This document shows positions 1-8,478 of a DNA stretch of 64,000 nucleotides, piece by piece; the stretch's first letter is position 1, and the number at the start of each line of letters is the position of its first letter. This stretch comes from Stenotrophomonas nematodicola (GTDB taxonomy: Bacteria; Pseudomonadota; Gammaproteobacteria; Xanthomonadales; Xanthomonadaceae). A program made the translations under genes and the position numbers. The notes under the pieces were generated by a model, which saw only the letters and a program-made list of their open reading frames with translations, had not been told where the DNA came from and did not search any database. The stretch covers positions 624,982-688,981 of the forward strand of contig NZ_WIAY01000001.1 of the NCBI RefSeq assembly GCF_009467805.1. The letters run 5' to 3'.

Positions 1-176
1 CCGAGGATGATCTCCGCGCCCAGCGCACGGATCTGCTCCGGCAGGATGCCCTTGACCGTGCCATAGGTTCCCACCGGCATGAAGGCCGGGGTTTCGACGG
101 TTCCGCGCGGGAAGGTCAGGCGGCCGCGGCGGGCGCGGCCGTCGGTGGTCTGGAGCTGGAACTGGAGTCGGGACAT
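1..176 (-). CDS. tgt: tRNA-guanine transglycosylase, N-terminal part (runs off the window)
   Basis: The minus strand from the ATG at 176 reads [19 protein letters not shown] and continues through a segment with [16 protein letters not shown], the conserved opening of bacterial Tgt. The enzyme exchanges the anticodon-wobble guanine of Asp, Asn, His and Tyr tRNAs for preQ1 in queuosine synthesis. Only about 58 codons are inside the window, so the catalytic aspartates and zinc site are not visible. It lies 94 bp downstream of queA on the same strand, the usual queA-tgt order, and the two are probably cotranscribed. Confidence 0.93.
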   Translation of the reverse strand, partial: MSRLQFQLQTTDGRARRGRLTFPRGTVETPAFMPVGTYGTVKGILPEQIRALGAEIIL

Positions 177-270
177 GGAGCAGGCGTTCGGGCAAATAAT
201 TGCCCATTGTCGCCGAAAACGTGCTGCCGCGTCGGCGGGGGCACGGCCGCCCTGCCCTGCCCCGGCCCGG

Positions 271-1338
271 TCATTCCCCCTGCGGGAACAGCAGCATGGC
301 ATCGCCGTAGCTGAAGAACCGGTATTTCTCTTCGATGGCCGCCCGATATGCATCGAACACCCGCGCCTGCCCGGCGAAGGCCGAAATCATCATCAGCAGC
401 GTGCTTTCAGGCAGGTGGAAGTTGGTCACCATCGCGTCGACGCTGCGGATCCGGTAGCCCGGCGTGATGAAAATCTGGGTCTCCCCGGCATACGGCAGCA
501 GTTCGCCATCACGCATCGCGCTTTCCAGGGCACGCACCACGGTGGTACCCACGCCGATCACCCGGCCCCCGGCCGCGCGCGTGCGACGCACCTGCTGGAC
601 CAGCTCGGCACCGACATTGAGCCATTCCCGGTGCATGACATGTTCGTTCAGGTCATCCACGCGCACCGGCTGGAACGTGCCGGCGCCCACATGCAGGGTC
701 ACATGGCCGAAGGCCACTCCCTGCGCCGCCAGCGCGGCCAGCAGCGCCTCGTCGAAATGCAGCCCGGCGGTGGGTGCGGCCACCGCACCGACCTCGCGGG
801 CGAACACGGTCTGGTAGCGCTCGCGGTCGTCCAGCCCGGGCTCGCGCTGGATGTAGGGCGGCAACGGCAGGCGCCCGGCGTGAAGGAGCCATTGCTCCAG
901 TGCTTCGGGGATGTGGAACTGCAGGACGTAGAACTCGCCGTCGCGGCCGAGCACCTCGGCCTCGCCCCCGGCGTCCAGCGCAATCCGGCTGCCGGCCTTG
1001 GGCGACTTGCTGGCGCCGACCTGGGCGCGGGCCTGCTGGGCGCCGAGCAGGCGCTCGATCAGGATCTCGACCCGCCCGCCGCTGGCCTTCTGGCCAAACA
1101 GACGCGCCGGAATCACCCGGGTATCGTTGAAGACCAGCAGGTCGCCGGCGCGCAGCAGATCGGGCAGGTCGCGCACATGGCGATGCTCGAACGCGGCCGG
1201 GGCCGGCGGCACCACCATCAGGCGGCTGGCCGAGCGCTCCGCAAGCGGAGCCTGGGCAATCAGTTCAGGCGGCAGTTCGTAGTTGAAATCGGACTTCTTC
1301 AAGGCAGCGCACGGCAACGTGTAGGCAATGTCGTCCAT
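271..1338 (-). CDS. queA: S-adenosylmethionine:tRNA ribosyltransferase-isomerase
   Basis: A 355-residue protein that transfers and isomerises the ribosyl group of SAM onto preQ1-tRNA to give epoxyqueuosine, a cytosolic step just after Tgt. Family signatures visible include [15 protein letters not shown] near the N-terminus, [13 protein letters not shown], and [11 protein letters not shown] followed by TQIFITPGY in the C-terminal half. The ATG at 1338 is chosen because a GAGGG sequence sits about 11 nt upstream; an in-frame TTG at 1377 would add 13 residues that the family does not have. The length is typical. It heads the queA-tgt pair and is divergent from the aminotransferase gene. Confidence 0.95.
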   Translation of the reverse strand: MDDIAYTLPCAALKKSDFNYELPPELIAQAPLAERSASRLMVVPPAPAAFEHRHVRDLPDLLRAGDLLVFNDTRVIPARLFGQKASGGRVEILIERLLGAQQARAQVGASKSPKAGSRIALDAGGEAEVLGRDGEFYVLQFHIPEALEQWLLHAGRLPLPPYIQREPGLDDRERYQTVFAREVGAVAAPTAGLHFDEALLAALAAQGVAFGHVTLHVGAGTFQPVRVDDLNEHVMHREWLNVGAELVQQVRRTRAAGGRVIGVGTTVVRALESAMRDGELLPYAGETQIFITPGYRIRSVDAMVTNFHLPESTLLMMISAFAGQARVFDAYRAAIEEKYRFFSYGDAMLLFPQGE

Positions 1339-1550
1339 TGTACGACTGGCCCTCGATGGCAACGCAGGATTGGCCAAACGTCGCGCAAAATGCTGCTATG
1401 CAGCAGCGTTTTGCGGGGTTATCGCGCGAAAAACCGCGTGCTAGCATCGAGTTGGAAGTCTGATGCACGAGCAGGAATGCCCGAAGCGCGCGCGAATAGA
1501 CGCGCGTTTTGCTTTTCCGCCGTGCCGCCAATCGTTTCAGGAGATCTGCA

Positions 1551-3047
1551 ATGAGCTTCATCGACCGTCTCGCCCCCCTTCGCGCCCAGCCGGGCGCCCG
1601 CCTGACCACCGGCCTGGATGACGCCACCCTCGAACGCCTGGCCGCCGGCCACCCGGACCTGGTCGCCGCCATCGACGCCGCCGCCGCCGAGTTCGAGCGC
1701 GTGCGCGCCGACCTGGGTGCCCTGCTGCCGCTGGACGAGCGCGCCCAGATCGACGCCATGCAGGACGGCTTCGTCAATTTCTATGCCGATGACGCGGTGA
1801 CGCCGTACGTGGCCCTGGCCGCCCGCGGCGCCTGGGTGGTCACGCTCAAGGGCGCGGTGCTGTATGACGCTGGCGGCTACGGCATGCTCGGCTTCGGACA
1901 TACGCCGGCGGCCGTGATGGAGGCCATGTCGGCCCCGCAGGTGATGGCCAACGTGATGACCCCGAGCCTGTCCCAGCAGCGCTTCATCGCCGCGCTGCGC
2001 CAGGAGATCGGTCACCGTCGCGGTGGCTGCCCGTACAGCCGTTTCATGTGCCTGAATTCGGGTTCCGAAGCGGTCGGCCTGGCCGCACGCATCGCCGACG
2101 TCAACGCCAAGCTGCAGACCGATCCAGGCGCCCGCCACGCCGGGGCCACCATCAAGCGTGTCGTGGTCAAGGGCAGCTTCCACGGCCGCACCGACCGCCC
2201 CGGCCTGTACTCGGACTCCAGCCGCAAAACCTACATGCAGCACCTGGCCAGCTATCGTGGCGAGGACTCGGTGATCGCGATCGCGCCCTATGACGAAGAC
2301 GCGCTCAAGCGGGTGTTCGCCGAGGCCGAACAGAACCACTGGTTCGTCGAAGCGGTGTTCCTGGAGCCGGTGATGGGCGAAGGCGATCCGGGCCGTTCGG
2401 TGCCGCCATCGTTCTACGCCCTGGCCCGCGAGCTGACCCGCCAGCACGGCAGCCTGCTGCTGCTCGATTCGATCCAGGCCGGCCTGCGTGCGCATGGCGT
2501 GCTGTCGATCGTGGACTACCCCGGTTTCGAAGGGCTGGACGCGCCGGACATGGAGACCTACTCCAAGGCACTCAACGCCGCCCAGTTCCCGCTGTCGGTG
2601 CTGGCCGTGACCGACCACGCCGCCCAGCTGTACCGCAAGGGCATCTACGGCAACACCATGACCTCCAACCCGCGTGCGCTGGACGTCGCCTGCGCCACCC
2701 TGTCGCTGCTGACGCCGCAGGTGCGTGAGAACATCCGCGTGCGCGGCGAGGAAGCCGTGCGCAAGCTGGAGCAACTCAGGAGCGAGCTGGGCGGGCTGAT
2801 CACCAAGGTGCAGGGCACCGGCCTGCTGTTCTCCTGCGAGCTGGCCCCGCAGTTCAAGTGTTACGGCGCCGGCTCCACCGAAGAGTGGCTGCGCAACCAC
2901 GGCATCAATGTGATTCACGGCGGCGAGAACTCGCTGCGCTTCACCCCGCACTTCGGCATGGACAGCGACGAGCTGGACCTGCTGGTGGGCCTGGTGGGAC
3001 GGGCGCTGAAGGAAGGCCCGCGCAGGGAGCAGTCGCAGGCGGCGTAA
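1551..3047 (+). CDS. class III PLP-dependent aminotransferase, substrate unknown
   Basis: A 498-residue cytosolic aminotransferase of the acetylornithine/diaminobutyrate superfamily. The likely Schiff-base lysine is Lys339 in the motif YSKALNAAQFPLSVLAV. Upstream, NSGSEAVGLAARIAD is the usual cofactor phosphate-binding segment, and LLLLDSIQAGLRAHG takes the place of the common DEVQTG motif: the aspartate is kept but Glu-Val is replaced by Ser-Ile, so this is a divergent subgroup. The ATG at 1551 follows CAGGAG at good spacing. Related xanthomonad genes are sometimes annotated as lysine or diaminobutyrate aminotransferases, but nothing here fixes the substrate. A GC hairpin with T residues lies in the leader (about 1487-1510). 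Confidence 0.85.
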   Translation: MSFIDRLAPLRAQPGARLTTGLDDATLERLAAGHPDLVAAIDAAAAEFERVRADLGALLPLDERAQIDAMQDGFVNFYADDAVTPYVALAARGAWVVTLKGAVLYDAGGYGMLGFGHTPAAVMEAMSAPQVMANVMTPSLSQQRFIAALRQEIGHRRGGCPYSRFMCLNSGSEAVGLAARIADVNAKLQTDPGARHAGATIKRVVVKGSFHGRTDRPGLYSDSSRKTYMQHLASYRGEDSVIAIAPYDEDALKRVFAEAEQNHWFVEAVFLEPVMGEGDPGRSVPPSFYALARELTRQHGSLLLLDSIQAGLRAHGVLSIVDYPGFEGLDAPDMETYSKALNAAQFPLSVLAVTDHAAQLYRKGIYGNTMTSNPRALDVACATLSLLTPQVRENIRVRGEEAVRKLEQLRSELGGLITKVQGTGLLFSCELAPQFKCYGAGSTEEWLRNHGINVIHGGENSLRFTPHFGMDSDELDLLVGLVGRALKEGPRREQSQAA

Positions 3048-3056
3048 GCCGGCAGC

Positions 3057-3080
3057 GGACCTGACCACCCGGTCAGGTCC
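3057..3080 (+). terminator. perfect 10-bp hairpin just after the aminotransferase gene
   Basis: GGACCTGACC, a 4-nt loop ACCC, then GGTCAGGTCC, starting 10 bp after the aminotransferase stop codon. The pairing is perfect but no strong T-tract follows, so it may stabilise the 3' end or terminate only weakly. Confidence 0.6.
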
Positions 3081-3083
3081 GGT

Positions 3084-3113
3084 TTGGCCCCGGCCCGGCG
3101 AACGCGCTAAAAT
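3084..3113 (+). promoter_or_regulatory. candidate sigma70 promoter for the LOG-family leader
   Basis: TTGGCC at 3084-3089 and TAAAAT at 3108-3113, separated by 18 bp. The -10 matches consensus at 5 of 6 positions and the -35 at 4 of 6. Transcription would start near 3120, upstream of the terminator-like hairpin at 3138-3180 and about 100 nt before the LOG start codon. Confidence 0.45.
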
Positions 3114-3137
3114 CGCCGATCGCATCTGCGGAACGAA

Positions 3138-3180
3138 CCCCGTCACGAGACCGGAACATCGGTCATCGGCGGGGCTTTTT
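3138..3180 (+). terminator. terminator-like structure in the leader of the LOG-family gene
   Basis: A nested hairpin: outer arms CCCCG (3138-3142) and CGGGG (3170-3174), inner arms GACCG (3149-3153) and CGGTC (3160-3164), followed by CTTTTTCG. It lies after a plausible promoter and before the LOG gene, so it could be a leader attenuator or the terminator of a short RNA of about 60 nt. It could also simply end read-through from the aminotransferase gene. Confidence 0.55.
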
Positions 3181-3218
3181 CGTTTCCGCCGCGTCACCTC
3201 CGAACACAGGAAGATCCA

Positions 3219-3812
3219 ATGAAGTCGATTTGCGTTTACTGTGGCTCCAACCCCGGCAGCAAGCCGATCTACACCGAGCGCGCCATCGCGCTGGGCGACC
3301 GCATCGCCCGCGACGGCCTGCGCCTGGTGTACGGCGGCGGCAACGTCGGCCTGATGGGCACGGTGGCCAACGCCGTACTGGCTGGCGGCGGTGAGGTCAC
3401 CGGTGTGATTCCGCAGCAGCTGGCCGACTGGGAAGTGGCCCACCGCGGCCTGACCGAGCTGGAAATCGTCGGTTCGATGCACGAGCGCAAGTCGCGCATG
3501 TTCGACCTGTCCGACGCGTTCGTTGCCCTGCCCGGCGGCTTCGGCACGATGGAAGAGATCTTCGAGATGCTCACCTGGCGCCAGCTCGGCATCGGCAACA
3601 AGCCGTGCGCCTTCCTGGACGTGGACGGTTTCTACGCCCCGCTGATCGGCATGATCGACCGCATGGTGGAAGAGCGCTTCCTGCATCCCGAGCAGCGCGC
3701 CGACCTCTGGTACGGGTCGGACATCGACGCGATGCTGGAGTGGATGCGCGGGTACGAACCGGCGCAGGCCTCCAAGTGGATCGACGAGAAGCGCCGCAAC
3801 GCCTTGCGGTGA
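3219..3812 (+). CDS. LOG-family (TIGR00730) nucleoside-5'-monophosphate phosphoribohydrolase
   Basis: A 197-residue Rossmann-fold protein with the LOG signature PGGFGTMEEIFE (family PGGxGTxxE) and the conserved arginine-bearing MHERK just before it. LOG proteins release the base from cytokinin riboside monophosphates or AMP; in bacteria the physiological substrate is often uncertain. The N-terminus (SICVYCGSNPGS) and YGGGNVGLMG form the nucleotide-binding loops. It starts at an ATG after CAGGAAG. Terminator-like structures precede it, so it is probably transcribed alone. Confidence 0.88.
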   Translation: MKSICVYCGSNPGSKPIYTERAIALGDRIARDGLRLVYGGGNVGLMGTVANAVLAGGGEVTGVIPQQLADWEVAHRGLTELEIVGSMHERKSRMFDLSDAFVALPGGFGTMEEIFEMLTWRQLGIGNKPCAFLDVDGFYAPLIGMIDRMVEERFLHPEQRADLWYGSDIDAMLEWMRGYEPAQASKWIDEKRRNALR

Positions 3813-3821
3813 CACCGTGGC

Positions 3822-3838
3822 GCGGGGCGCTGCCCCGC
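3822..3838 (+). terminator. GC hairpin between convergent genes
   Basis: GCGGGGC, loop GCT, GCCCCGC, starting 10 bp after the LOG-family stop codon. With the palindrome at 3866-3887 it separates the LOG gene from the convergent GGDEF/EAL gene. There is no T-tract. Confidence 0.5.
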
Positions 3839-3865
3839 TGGATCTCCGTCGTGCCTGGTGAACGT

Positions 3866-3887
3866 GCCGGGGAGACCCCGGCGCTAC
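3866..3887 (-). repeat. SMAG/REP-like palindrome merged with the GGDEF/EAL stop codon
   Basis: On the minus strand the sequence reads GTAG-C, then GCCGGGG, TCT, CCCCGGC. The TAG stop codon of the GGDEF/EAL gene lies inside the GTAG tetranucleotide, the mark of S. maltophilia SMAG-type stem-loops. It may also terminate or stabilise that transcript. Confidence 0.5.
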
Positions 3888-6745
3888 GCCGTTTCCATCG
3901 GTGCGGGGCGGCCCAGCAGGTAACCCTGGCCATAGTCGCAGCCGAGTTGCAGCAGCGTGTCGCGCTGGGCGGCGTTCTCGATACCCTCGCCCACCGTTTC
4001 GATACCCAGCGTGCGGGCCAGCGACAGCACGCCCTGGACCAGCGCATAGGTACTCTGGATGTCCTGGCCGTGCAGACCTGCGATGAAACTCTGGTCGATC
4101 TTGAGCGTGGAGATCGGGAACCGGTGCAGATAGGACAGCGCTGAAAAGCCGGTCCCGAAATCGTCCAGCTGCACCAGCACACCCCGCTCGCGCAGCGTCT
4201 GCAGGATGCGCAGCGTGCGCGGACCGTCATCGAGCAGCGCCACCTCGGTGATCTCCAGCCGCAACCGGTGCGGGTCGGCGCCGACTGCCTCGATCAGGCC
4301 AAACAGACGCGAACTGAAATCGGCCGACCGGAAATGACGCGGCGACACGTTCACCGACAGATAGCCGCGTCCGCCGCGTGCCAGCTGCCCGATCACCTGC
4401 TCGTAGAGCAGCCAGTCCGCCTGTTCGATCAGGCCGCTCTCTTCGCCCAGGTCGAGAAACGCGCTCGGCAGCAGCAGACCGCGCCGCTCGTGCTGCCAGC
4501 GCAGCAGCGCTTCGTGCCCCACCACCTCCCCGTCGGACAGGCGCACGATCGGCTGGTAATAGGGAAGAAAATCGCGGTTGATGATCGCCCGGCGCAGGTC
4601 CGCTTCCAGGTCCAGGCTGCGCAGCGCCTCTTCGCGCATGGCTTCATCGAACACCGCGCAGCGGTCCTTGCCCTGCGCCTTGGCACGGTACATCGCCGCA
4701 TCGGCGTCGCGCACCAGTTCCTCGCCATTGCGGTAGCGCGGATGCCACATGGCAATGCCGAGACTGCCGGACGGAAACAGCTCGCGCCCCTTGACCCACA
4801 TCGACTCTTCCAGCGCCATCAGCATCCGCTGCGCGAACTCCACCGCCGAGGACAACCCGTGACGGCACTGCAGCAGGATCGCAAACTCGTCGCCGCCCAG
4901 CCGCGCCACCACGTCCTCGCTGGAGACCATCGAGACGATCCGCTTGGCCACCTCGACCAGCATCTGGTCGCCGGCGGCGTGGCCAATGCTGTCATTGACC
5001 AGCTTGAAGCGGTCCAGGTCCAGGAACAGCACCGCGAAGGCCGATCCGTCGGGCTGACGCGCCTGGGCGATCGCATCCTCCAGCCGGTCCAGCAGGTGCA
5101 GCCGGTTGGGCAGACCGGTCAACGCGTCGTGCATGGCCTGGTGGGTGAGACGCTGCTCCGCGCGCAGGCGCTCGCCGATCTGGCCCAGCAGTTTTTCGTT
5201 CACATCGGCCAGTTCACGGGTGCGCTCCTCCACCCGCAGTTCCAGCTCGGCGTGCGCGTTGCGCAGCCGCTCCTGGTCGCGCTGGCGGGCCAGGCCGTTG
5301 CCGATGTTCTGCGCCACGAACGTCAGCAGGCGCTGGTCGTGGGCGGTGAAGCTGACGTCCGGCGAGTAGCTCTGCACCACGATCACGCCGACCACGTCGT
5401 CGTCGCTCAGCAACGGCACGCCCAGCCAGCAATGCGAACGCGCACCGAACTCGCGCACCGCGCCGGCCGCGCGCAGTGCATCGATGTTGTCGCGCGTGGC
5501 CAGCAGCGGCTGGCGGTTGCGCACGATGTACTCGGTGAGACCCTCGCTGAAGGGGCGCGGTGCGCGGGAGGCGTTGTACTCGTCCACCGAGTAGACGAAT
5601 TCCAACCCGTCGCCCCCTTCGTTGACCAGCGCAATATAGAAGTTGCGCGCATCCAGCAGCGTGCCCACCACCCCATGCACCTGGACATAGAACTCGGTCA
5701 GGCTGGAGGCGCTCATCGCCATCTCGGAGATGTTGAACAGCGCCAGCTGCAGTTTCTCGGCGCGGCGCCGCTCCACCACTTCGTCCTGCAGGCTGCGGTT
5801 GGCGCGCTGCAGTTCCAGCGTGCGCCGCTCCACCTGGCGCTCCAGCTGCACCTGTGCCTGGCGGCGGTCCATCGCGGTCTGGATGTGCTGGGCGACGTAG
5901 CCCAGCAGTGCGCGGTCGGCTTCGCCGTAACGCGCGCGGTGTTCATAGCTCTGCACCACGATGGCGCCACACACGCGGCCTTCGCGCAGCATCGGTACGC
6001 CCAGCCAGTCCAGGCTTTCCGGCCCCCGATCCGGATCGGGTTCGTCGTTGTCGGCAGCGAGCAGCTCGCACGACGGACCGCTCAACGGCTGCCCGTGACG
6101 CAGCAGCGCGAAGGTCAGGCTGCGCGGCATCTCGTGCTCTTCGTAGCTGCGGTCAGGATCGGCGACAAAGCTGTCCTGCTGGTCGGCGAAGTACAGGAAC
6201 CGGACCCGGCGCCGCACATCGTCGTACTCGACAATAAAGCAGTTCTGCGCGTACATCAGGGAGTTGAGCACGCTGTGCACGTGACGCAGCATCTCGGACA
6301 TTTCCAGGTCCGCGCCGGCAAGGTCGGCGATTTCATACAGCGCCTGCTGCAGGCGTTTGGAGATTTCCAGCGAGTGGATCTCGCGGCGCTGTCGGGTCAG
6401 CGCAATGGCGTCCTGCACGGCACGCCGCGCCAGCCCCCACCATCCTGCGTCCAGGGGCACCGGCTCCCCTTGGCTCAGCACCCGCATCGCCAGCCGGGTG
6501 TCCCCGAACTGCCATCGCTGCAGCTGCCCCGGCGCGGGAAGCGCCGCGTCGAGCAGGTGACCGGCGGTCATCGAGCGATCGAAGGGTTCGGACTGCAGCC
6601 CGTCGCCAAGCACCGGGTCGCGCCAGGCCAGATGCAGGCTGCTGCCGACAGGCAGCACCGCGCAGAGGGTGCGCGCCAGATCGGCGGACACCTGCGCGTC
6701 ACGGTCCGGGTCCACTGAAGGCGTCACTACCTGACTGGACAGCAT
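3884..6745 (-). CDS. GAF-GAF-GGDEF-EAL cyclic-di-GMP protein
   Basis: A 953-residue protein with no membrane segment. Order: N-terminal region of about 120 residues; first GAF domain (about 125-275); coiled coil; second GAF (about 320-480); second coiled coil; GGDEF domain with an intact GGDEF near residue 616; EAL domain with intact EAL near residue 745. EAL catalytic elements look complete (LEITE, DDFGTGFSALSYL, STLKID, ETVGEGIE), so a phosphodiesterase is expected and cyclase activity is also possible. Two GAF domains suggest sensing of a small ligand or redox state. The ATG at 6745 is preferred; a longer frame begins upstream without support. The gene stands alone between a convergent LOG gene and a divergent sigma factor. 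Confidence 0.92.
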   Translation of the reverse strand: MLSSQVVTPSVDPDRDAQVSADLARTLCAVLPVGSSLHLAWRDPVLGDGLQSEPFDRSMTAGHLLDAALPAPGQLQRWQFGDTRLAMRVLSQGEPVPLDAGWWGLARRAVQDAIALTRQRREIHSLEISKRLQQALYEIADLAGADLEMSEMLRHVHSVLNSLMYAQNCFIVEYDDVRRRVRFLYFADQQDSFVADPDRSYEEHEMPRSLTFALLRHGQPLSGPSCELLAADNDEPDPDRGPESLDWLGVPMLREGRVCGAIVVQSYEHRARYGEADRALLGYVAQHIQTAMDRRQAQVQLERQVERRTLELQRANRSLQDEVVERRRAEKLQLALFNISEMAMSASSLTEFYVQVHGVVGTLLDARNFYIALVNEGGDGLEFVYSVDEYNASRAPRPFSEGLTEYIVRNRQPLLATRDNIDALRAAGAVREFGARSHCWLGVPLLSDDDVVGVIVVQSYSPDVSFTAHDQRLLTFVAQNIGNGLARQRDQERLRNAHAELELRVEERTRELADVNEKLLGQIGERLRAEQRLTHQAMHDALTGLPNRLHLLDRLEDAIAQARQPDGSAFAVLFLDLDRFKLVNDSIGHAAGDQMLVEVAKRIVSMVSSEDVVARLGGDEFAILLQCRHGLSSAVEFAQRMLMALEESMWVKGRELFPSGSLGIAMWHPRYRNGEELVRDADAAMYRAKAQGKDRCAVFDEAMREEALRSLDLEADLRRAIINRDFLPYYQPIVRLSDGEVVGHEALLRWQHERRGLLLPSAFLDLGEESGLIEQADWLLYEQVIGQLARGGRGYLSVNVSPRHFRSADFSSRLFGLIEAVGADPHRLRLEITEVALLDDGPRTLRILQTLRERGVLVQLDDFGTGFSALSYLHRFPISTLKIDQSFIAGLHGQDIQSTYALVQGVLSLARTLGIETVGEGIENAAQRDTLLQLGCDYGQGYLLGRPAPMETA

Positions 6746-6886
6746 GTTCGTCTCTACTGGCACCGGATGCCCGGCACCTCCCCTGTCCCCCGAGCATAAC
6801 GCGGGGACCGGGGGGCAATGGAAGGGTGGCAACCCCGATTGTTGCAGATGGACGTTATTGGAACGTCACCTGGAACCGCTCTCCCC

Positions 6887-7510
6887 ATGCCGCCGGCCAC
6901 CTCCCTGCCACCGCCACGCTTTGCGGACGCACCCGCACCGCTTACTCTGTGCGCCGTGGACGCCGTGGCCCTGCCAACCGATGAAGCGCTGATGCTGGCC
7001 TGGGCCGGCGGGGACCTGCCTGCGTTCGAGGTTCTCTACGGGCGCCATCGTGCCCGGCTGTACAGCTTCCTGCTGCGACAGCTGCGCGACGCCGCGCTCG
7101 CCGACGAACTGTTCCAGGACGTCTGGCAGCGGGTGATCGCTGCCCGCACCGGCTGGCAGCCCGAGGCCGCCTTCACCACGTGGCTGTTCCGGATCGCGCA
7201 CAACCGGCTGAACGATCACTGGCGTGCGGCGCGGCACCGGCCGCCGCCGCCCGGCGATGCCGACGAACGCGTGGCGCGCATGAGCGACAGCCGCACGCCG
7301 GAAACCCAGCTGTCCGAGTTCGAGCAGCGCCGTCGCCTGCAACTGGCGATGGAGCAGCTTCCCGCCGACCAGCGCGACGTGCTGCAGCTGCGGCTGGAAC
7401 AGGAGCTCAGCTTGGAGGAGATCGCCGAGATCACCGGCGTGGGCCGCGAGACCGTCAAGTCGCGGCTGCGCTATGCGATGGACAAGCTGCGCGCGGGGAT
7501 GAACGCATGA
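6887..7510 (+). CDS. ECF-type RNA polymerase sigma factor
   Basis: A sigma-70 family member of about 207 residues with region 2 (AFEVLYGRHRARLYSFLLRQ, ELFQDVWQRV, FTTWLFRIAHNRLNDHWR) and region 4 (LPADQRDVLQLRLEQELS, IAEITGVGRETVKSRLRYAM) separated by a proline-rich linker. It directs RNA polymerase to its own set of promoters. The start is uncertain: ATGs at 6818, 6848 and 6887 are in frame, and 6887 gives a length nearest to family norm. Its TGA overlaps the ATG of the next gene (ATGA), so sigma factor and putative anti-sigma factor are translationally coupled. Confidence 0.88.
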   Translation: MPPATSLPPPRFADAPAPLTLCAVDAVALPTDEALMLAWAGGDLPAFEVLYGRHRARLYSFLLRQLRDAALADELFQDVWQRVIAARTGWQPEAAFTTWLFRIAHNRLNDHWRAARHRPPPPGDADERVARMSDSRTPETQLSEFEQRRRLQLAMEQLPADQRDVLQLRLEQELSLEEIAEITGVGRETVKSRLRYAMDKLRAGMNA

Positions 7511-8442
7511 ACGACCGCACGCCACTGACACCCGAAGAACGCGAACTGGCCCGCCTGCTGGGACGGTCTGCGCCGACCCCGCCGCCGCCGGCGCTCGACG
7601 ACGCCGTGCTCGCCGCTGCGCGCGCGGCGGTGCAGGCGCCCCCGCTCGCCCCCGCAGCCGCGGCCGCCCCGCACGCGCCGCCACGGCGTCGGCGCTCGCG
7701 CCTGCCGGCCGTGATGGGGATCGCCGCCTCGGTGGTGTTCGCCGTCGGGATCGCCTGGCAACTGCGGCTGCAGGACCCGCCCATACCCGCTCTCGACGTG
7801 CCGGCGGCAGATGCCCCGGCTGCGGCACCTGTGGCCGCCGAAGCGGCAGATGTCGCGGCCAGCCCGGCGGCAGCGCCCGCTGCGGCCGAACCGGCGGGCG
7901 CCATCACGGCCCCGGCCGCCCCAGTGCCCCAGGCGCGCGTCGCCCCCCCGCCATCACCGGTGGTGGCGGAACCGGCACCGGTCACCCCGCCCAGAATGGC
8001 GCCGCCGCCTGCTCCGCCGGCACCGGCCGCAGCGCCGCAGGCCTTCTCGATCGAACCGGCCGACAGCGCCGCCGCCGACACCGCGCCGGCGATGGCACCG
8101 CCACCGCCACCGCCACCGGCGCCGGCCCCCGCGCAGGAGGCCGTGAGCCCGGAGCGCGCCACCGCGCCGCTCGCGGCGCCACGCCAGGCCCCGAGCGCCG
8201 CAGGCGTCATGCAGCGCCGTTCGGCGATGGCACCGTCCAGCGAGGCCGTCCTCTCGGCCAGCGCCGTCGATGCCGCGGTGTCCGCCGATGCCAGCCTGCC
8301 GCGCAAGCAGTGGCTCAAGCGTATCCGCGAGCGGCGCGATGCCGGTGATCTGGATACCGCGCGCGCCAGCCTGGAGCGCTACCTGCAGCAGTACCCGGAA
8401 GTGCGCATCCCGCGCGACCTGCGCCAACTGCTCGACACCTGA
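7507..8442 (+). CDS. putative anti-sigma factor, single-pass, with Pro/Ala-rich periplasmic region
   Basis: A 311-residue protein whose ATG overlaps the sigma-factor stop. Cytoplasmic N-terminus (MNDRTPLTPEERELARLLGR), a basic patch, one hydrophobic segment around residues 70-90 (VMGIAASVVFAVGIAW), then about 170 residues very rich in Pro and Ala, and a compact charged C-terminus (KQWLKRIRERRDAGDLDTAR). Topology and coupling to an ECF sigma gene are typical of membrane anti-sigma factors, but no HxxxCxxC zinc motif is present, so the role is inferred from position. The low-complexity stretch could span the periplasm. Confidence 0.65.
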   Translation: MNDRTPLTPEERELARLLGRSAPTPPPPALDDAVLAAARAAVQAPPLAPAAAAAPHAPPRRRRSRLPAVMGIAASVVFAVGIAWQLRLQDPPIPALDVPAADAPAAAPVAAEAADVAASPAAAPAAAEPAGAITAPAAPVPQARVAPPPSPVVAEPAPVTPPRMAPPPAPPAPAAAPQAFSIEPADSAAADTAPAMAPPPPPPPAPAPAQEAVSPERATAPLAAPRQAPSAAGVMQRRSAMAPSSEAVLSASAVDAAVSADASLPRKQWLKRIRERRDAGDLDTARASLERYLQQYPEVRIPRDLRQLLDT

Positions 8443-8478
8443 GCCGCGTACGCCGCGTCTCGCAGGCAAAGCTCTAGA

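Noticed and set aside
1339..1550. preQ1 riboswitch upstream of queA
   Set aside because: The leader lacks the preQ1 pseudoknot pattern; only short GC hairpins are seen.
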